Below, one piece after another: positions 6,931 to 7,226 of a DNA stretch of 7,226 nt. This stretch comes from Actinomycetota bacterium (GTDB lineage Bacteria; Actinomycetota; Acidimicrobiia; Acidimicrobiales; Ilumatobacteraceae): NCBI GenBank assembly GCA_005801025.1, contig SYDZ01000046.1, forward strand, positions 1 through 7,226, given 5' to 3'. The position numbers and the translations under genes were made by a program. Below the pieces are notes generated by a model that made no database searches, was not told the origin of the DNA, and worked only from the letters and a program-made list of their open reading frames with translations. The first letter of the stretch is position 1. The number at the start of each line of letters is the position of its first letter.

Positions 6931-6940
6931 TGACCACACA

Positions 6941-6968
6941 TTGACAGACTCAAGACAGGTCACATATT
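6941..6968 (+). promoter_or_regulatory. Candidate sigma70-type promoter for the plus-strand membrane-protein gene
   Basis: A perfect TTGACA (6941-6946) is followed after 16 bases by CATATT (6963-6968), a four-of-six match to TATAAT. Transcription would begin near 6975 and give a leader of roughly 60 nt before the ATG at 7034. The -10 match is imperfect, so the call is tentative. Confidence 0.4.
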
Positions 6969-7000
6969 TCAAAAATCTGAGAAATCCGAGGAACGATTTC
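6966..7000. promoter_or_regulatory. Evenly spaced alternating inverted repeats in the divergent promoter region (possible operator)
   Basis: ATTTC at 6966-6970, GAAAT at 6981-6985 and ATTTC at 6996-7000 alternate in orientation with a constant 15-base step. The second and third extend to GAAATC-N8-GATTTC (6981-7000). In the plus-strand RNA this pair could be lengthened by TCT/AGA across a two-base bulge (6976-7003). The first element overlaps the candidate -10 box. No regulator is recognised. Confidence 0.35.
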
Positions 7001-7033
7001 AGAAGTTGCCAGCCTTCTCGGCAGACTCACATC

Positions 7034-7226
7034 ATGGCTCGGTCTAGATTTCGTTCACCAGTTGGCAGAGCCGTTCGACCAGTTGTGGCAGGTATCGGTT
7101 TTTTCGGACTCTTCGGTCTCACCTTGTGGGGAATCGCTGCCGTGCTCGGAGGCGAGCAGACCCTCACCACGACGTTCATCCCTGACCGCCTACCCGTCGG
7201 CAATGTTGAGTATTGGGCTGAATCAG
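7034..7226 (+). CDS. Unrecognised single-pass membrane protein, N-terminal 64 residues only
   Basis: An open frame from ATG at 7034 runs off the right edge without a stop. Residues 1-16 are basic (seven-residue spacing of Arg, e.g. MARSRFRSPVGRAVRP), followed by a hydrophobic stretch at about 17-39 (VVAGIGFFGLFGLTLWGIAAVLG). A polar segment then begins GGEQTLTTTFIPDRLP and ends EYWAES. The positive-inside rule predicts a cytoplasmic N-terminus with the bulk exported, as a signal anchor or uncleaved leader; no lipobox or clear AxA cleavage site is seen. I do not recognise the family. It is transcribed away from the sucCD cluster from a shared 133-bp intergenic region. No in-frame start lies just upstream and no Shine-Dalgarno precedes the ATG, so the start rests on the composition of the N-terminus. 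Confidence 0.75.
   Translation, partial: MARSRFRSPVGRAVRPVVAGIGFFGLFGLTLWGIAAVLGGEQTLTTTFIPDRLPVGNVEYWAES

Noticed and set aside
6930..6935. TTGACC as a second -35 box
   Set aside because: No reasonable -10 sequence lies 16-18 bases downstream; TTGACA at 6941 is the better candidate.
6901..7033. A minus-strand promoter for the B12-sucCD-purH-metF cluster
   Set aside because: TATGTG is the only -10-like word on that strand and has no acceptable -35 partner, so the promoter was not called even though one is expected here.

Overview
The window is an ordinary-looking stretch of bacterial chromosome, densely coded and of moderate G+C by eye. Seven genes run head to tail on the minus strand and one gene starts divergently on the plus strand at the right edge. 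The protein sequences look actinobacterial. The 502-residue PurH, with its GHRVVTLHP and SWWDTAVQHGGKELSYLNLYD stretches, together with a free-standing B12-binding mutase subunit, suggests an Acidimicrobiia-like lineage. That placement is inference from remembered family patterns, not from a search. No mobile element, tRNA, rRNA, CRISPR array or phage signature was seen.

Layout in the direction of minus-strand transcription (right to left): B12-binding acyl-CoA mutase small subunit (6900-6487), sucC (6472-5321), sucD (5316-4417), purH (4360-2852), metF (2825-1965), an aldehyde dehydrogenase (1932-505), and an acyltransferase-3 family membrane protein (482 to beyond position 1, so its C-terminus is missing). 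The gaps are 14, 4, 56, 26, 32 and 22 bp. None holds a convincing terminator, so the seven genes could form one transcription unit. A 133-bp divergent intergenic region (6901-7033) separates them from a plus-strand gene (7034 onward) for an unrecognised single-pass membrane protein, of which only the first 64 residues are visible. No gene-free stretch exceeds 300 bases.

How the genes may work together: the B12 subunit belongs to the family whose holoenzymes isomerise branched acyl-CoAs such as methylmalonyl-CoA to succinyl-CoA. SucCD then converts succinyl-CoA to succinate with substrate-level phosphorylation. PurH uses 10-formyl-tetrahydrofolate for the last two steps of IMP synthesis, and MetF makes 5-methyl-tetrahydrofolate for methionine synthesis, so both draw on the folate one-carbon pool. 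The aldehyde dehydrogenase and the envelope acyltransferase have no evident link to these pathways.

Nothing here amounts to a clearly new biological system. The points most worth checking are a valine in PurH where a catalytic lysine is expected, a glycine replacing arginine in the MetF flavin-site motif, an evenly spaced ATTTC/GAAAT/ATTTC array in the divergent promoter region, a leader hairpin that could mask the only ribosome-binding sequence of the B12 gene, a perfect 9-bp hairpin near the 3' end of purH, and the unrecognised plus-strand membrane protein.
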